Positions 6,019-8,104 of a DNA stretch of 8,104 bases are shown one piece after another. Position 1 is the stretch's first letter; every line of letters starts with the position of its first letter. The stretch is from Christiangramia sp. (GTDB lineage: Bacteria; Bacteroidota; Bacteroidia; Flavobacteriales; Flavobacteriaceae), in assembly GCA_024635735.1 (NCBI GenBank), contig JAGXII010000171.1, positions 1 to 8,104 on the forward strand. The letters run 5' to 3'. Position numbers and translations under genes: made by a program. Under the pieces are notes generated by a model. The model saw only the letters and a list, made by a program, of their open reading frames with translations. It was not told the origin of the DNA and did no database searches.

Positions 6019-8104
6019 ATGAACCCTCATAAAATTTCCATATTCAGTAATAAATACATCACCGGAATTTCCTTAAGCCTACTTTTGGGAATTTCTGCGG
6101 TTTCCAATATAAATGCTCAAATTCAGAATGCTGATGTGCTTAATGCACCGCCAGATATGAGTGAGGATTTTGAAGATTATTCCAACACCTTTTATTTTGC
6201 CGATGAGCTTACCTCATTTGATCCAACTACCGGAAAAGGAACTGTGAAATACTTGCGTAACAGCTACGAATCCCGGCAGGCATTCAACAATATGCTAATG
6301 CGGCCGGTTCCCGTTGAAGCGAACGAATTTCCTAACACCGAGTATGAAGCTTCTCCCGAACTGCCATTTGAGATTCAGTTTGTTTCAGATCGTACCATTC
6401 GTATAAAAATGGCTTCCGGGCCTCAGTTTCATAAACAGGAAGGATCCTTAATGCTGGTAGACGGAACTGCACCCAATCATCCCGAAGAATGGAAATCTTC
6501 AAAAATTGACGGTGGCTACAAATTCACCAGCGCCCATGGTTCCGTAGAAATTCAGACAAAACCCTGGCATGTAAAAATCTATGATGAAAATAGGAAATTA
6601 TTGACCAGCACCCTGCATACTTCTGATGTCAGCAATACCTACACCCCTGTTTTGCCATTTTCATTCGTTCGCCGAAATAGTGATTATTCCAAAAGTATGG
6701 CCCCTGTTTTTACTCTGGAGCCAGGTGAAAAGATCTTTGGTTGTGGAGAATCTTTTACCCAATTCAACAAACGTGGACAAAAAGTGGTGTTATGGACTGA
6801 CGATGCCAACGGAGTTCAGAACGAAACCATGTATAAGCCAATTCCATTCTACATGAGTAGCCGCGGTTATGGCGTTTTTATGCACACCTCCTCTCCTATC
6901 AGTGTTGATTTTGGTAAATATTTTAGCGGTGCTAATAAAATGATGCTCGGTGATGATATGGCAGATTTATTCATTTTTATTGGAGAACCAAAAGATATTC
7001 TGGATGAGTATACCGAGCTCACAGGGAAAGCTGCTATGCCACCGCTCTGGTCTTTTGGTTTCTGGATGAGCCGCATCACTTATTTTTCTGAAAAAGAAGG
7101 TCGCGAAGTAGCTGATAATCTTCGGAAATATAAAATCCCGAGTGATGTGATCCATTTCGATACCGGCTGGTTTGATGTGGACTGGAGGAATAATTATGAA
7201 TTTGCCGCAGATCGTTTTGAGAATGCTGAAAAAATGCTTTCAGACATGAAAGATCAGGGGTTTCATGTGAGCTTATGGCAATTGCCTTATTTCACTCCGA
7301 AGAATACCCTTTTTGATGAAATTGTAGATAACGAACTTGCCGTAAAAGACCGAAAAGGAAACATTCCTTACGAAGATGCCGTACTGGATTTTTCCAATCC
7401 TGAAACCGTTACCTGGTACCAAAATAAACTAAAACATCTTTTTGATCTTGGCGTGGGAGTTTTCAAAGTAGATTTTGGAGAAGCTGCGCCAGCCAACGGA
7501 ATATACCACTCAGGAAGAACGGGTTTTTACGAGCACAATCTTTACCCGCTTCGTTACAATAAAGCGGTTGCCGAAATCACCAAAAAAGAAAAAGGTTATA
7601 CACTAATCTGGGCCAGAAGTACCTGGGCCGGAAGTCAGCGATATCCTTTGCATTGGGGAGGTGATGCGGCAACTACTAATTCTGCAATGTCCGCAACTTT
7701 ACGCGGTGGACTTTCTCTTGGACTTAGCGGGTTCAGTTTCTGGAGCCACGATGTGGGTGGATTTGTCACCAAATCGCCTGAAGATCTTTACCGCAGGTGG
7801 ACGCCTTTTGGAATGTTGTCTTCTCATGTTAGAAGTCACGGGGAGCCGCCAACAGAGCCCTGGCTTTACAGCGAAAGCTTTTTGAAGGATTTCAGAAAGG
7901 CCGATAATATGCGTTATGAGTTGATGCCGTATATCTATGCCCAGGCCAAGGAAAGTTCGGAAAAAGGACTACCCATGATGCGTGCCCTTTTTGTTGAATT
8001 CCCAGATGATGCCGGATCCTGGTTGATAGATAATGAATACCTTTTGGGATCCAGTATGCTGGTAGCTCCTCTTTTTGAAGATGTTACCGAAAGAGACGTT
8101 TACC
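6019..8104 (+). CDS. Glycoside hydrolase family 31, probable alpha-xylosidase (partial, 3' end missing)
   Basis: Starting at ATG 6019, the frame stays open to the right edge: 695 codons, still within the gene. Residues 1-33 look like a Sec signal peptide, with a hydrophobic core at 14-28 and a likely cut after INA before Q34, so the enzyme is exported. It resembles E. coli YicI throughout: N-terminal beta-sandwich at about 60-325, then the (beta/alpha)8 barrel from about 340. The predicted nucleophile is D485 in FKVDFGE and the acid/base is D549 in HWGGD. Other active-site matches are D381 (HFD), W420, K483 and R533 (WARS), with GFSFWSHDVGGF after the acid/base. These favour alpha-xylosidase, releasing xylose from oligosaccharides. 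However, the YicI Cys-Phe after HFD is Thr382-Gly383 here, so alpha-glucosidase or another GH31 specificity remains possible. It follows the GH2 gene by 10 bp as one operon. Confidence 0.9.
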   Translation, partial: MNPHKISIFSNKYITGISLSLLLGISAVSNINAQIQNADVLNAPPDMSEDFEDYSNTFYFADELTSFDPTTGKGTVKYLRNSYESRQAFNNMLMRPVPVEANEFPNTEYEASPELPFEIQFVSDRTIRIKMASGPQFHKQEGSLMLVDGTAPNHPEEWKSSKIDGGYKFTSAHGSVEIQTKPWHVKIYDENRKLLTSTLHTSDVSNTYTPVLPFSFVRRNSDYSKSMAPVFTLEPGEKIFGCGESFTQFNKRGQKVVLWTDDANGVQNETMYKPIPFYMSSRGYGVFMHTSSPISVDFGKYFSGANKMMLGDDMADLFIFIGEPKDILDEYTELTGKAAMPPLWSFGFWMSRITYFSEKEGREVADNLRKYKIPSDVIHFDTGWFDVDWRNNYEFAADRFENAEKMLSDMKDQGFHVSLWQLPYFTPKNTLFDEIVDNELAVKDRKGNIPYEDAVLDFSNPETVTWYQNKLKHLFDLGVGVFKVDFGEAAPANGIYHSGRTGFYEHNLYPLRYNKAVAEITKKEKGYTLIWARSTWAGSQRYPLHWGGDAATTNSAMSATLRGGLSLGLSGFSFWSHDVGGFVTKSPEDLYRRWTPFGMLSSHVRSHGEPPTEPWLYSESFLKDFRKADNMRYELMPYIYAQAKESSEKGLPMMRALFVEFPDDAGSWLIDNEYLLGSSMLVAPLFEDVTERDVY

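Noticed and set aside
6626..7885. Short open frames on both strands at 6626-6856, 6867-7079, 6967-7155 and 7661-7885
   Set aside because: They fall within the GH31 coding frame, which is continuous from 6019 to the window edge with catalytic motifs in register.

Overview
The window looks like a sugar-utilisation locus from a member of the Bacteroidota, most likely the Flavobacteriaceae. The DNA is AT-rich and the genes lack clear Shine-Dalgarno sequences. The regulator is of the Nudix-winged-helix type that this phylum uses for pentose control, the symporter is SGLT-like, and the two glycoside hydrolases carry a lipoprotein signal (GH2) and a Sec signal (GH31). The genus cannot be fixed from the sequence alone.

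Layout, left to right: (i) 1-622, minus strand, the N-terminal 207 codons of a xylulokinase that runs off the left edge. (ii) 650-2269, minus strand, a complete SGLT-type sodium/sugar symporter, transcribed before xylulokinase in the same operon with a 27-bp gap. (iii) 2270-2449, a 180-bp divergent control region with ACT...AGT inverted repeats. (iv) 2450-3169, plus strand, a Nudix-fold transcriptional regulator whose Nudix box has lost two of its key glutamates. (v) 3236-3469, plus strand, the amino-terminal stub of an FMN-dependent alpha-hydroxy-acid dehydrogenase, apparently a decayed gene, followed by a long A/T hairpin at 3492-3533. (vi) 3582-6008, plus strand, a GH2 beta-galactosidase-like lipoprotein. 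(vii) 6019-8104, plus strand, a GH31 alpha-xylosidase-like enzyme that runs off the right edge. No stretch over 300 bp is without a gene, and I saw no tRNA, rRNA, CRISPR array, insertion sequence or origin.

How it fits together (inference): the GH2 enzyme would remove a beta-linked cap, probably galactose, and the GH31 enzyme would then release alpha-xylose, as on the side chains of xyloglucan oligosaccharides. The symporter would import the free sugar. Xylulokinase would phosphorylate D-xylulose after a xylose isomerase, expected beyond the left edge, had acted. The divergently encoded Nudix regulator probably senses the pentose or a derivative and controls the symporter-kinase operon from the palindromes between them. 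I see no wholly new system. The most notable points are the degenerate Nudix sensor with its candidate operators, the dehydrogenase remnant, the SGLT1-like binding site, and the altered specificity loop of the GH31 enzyme.
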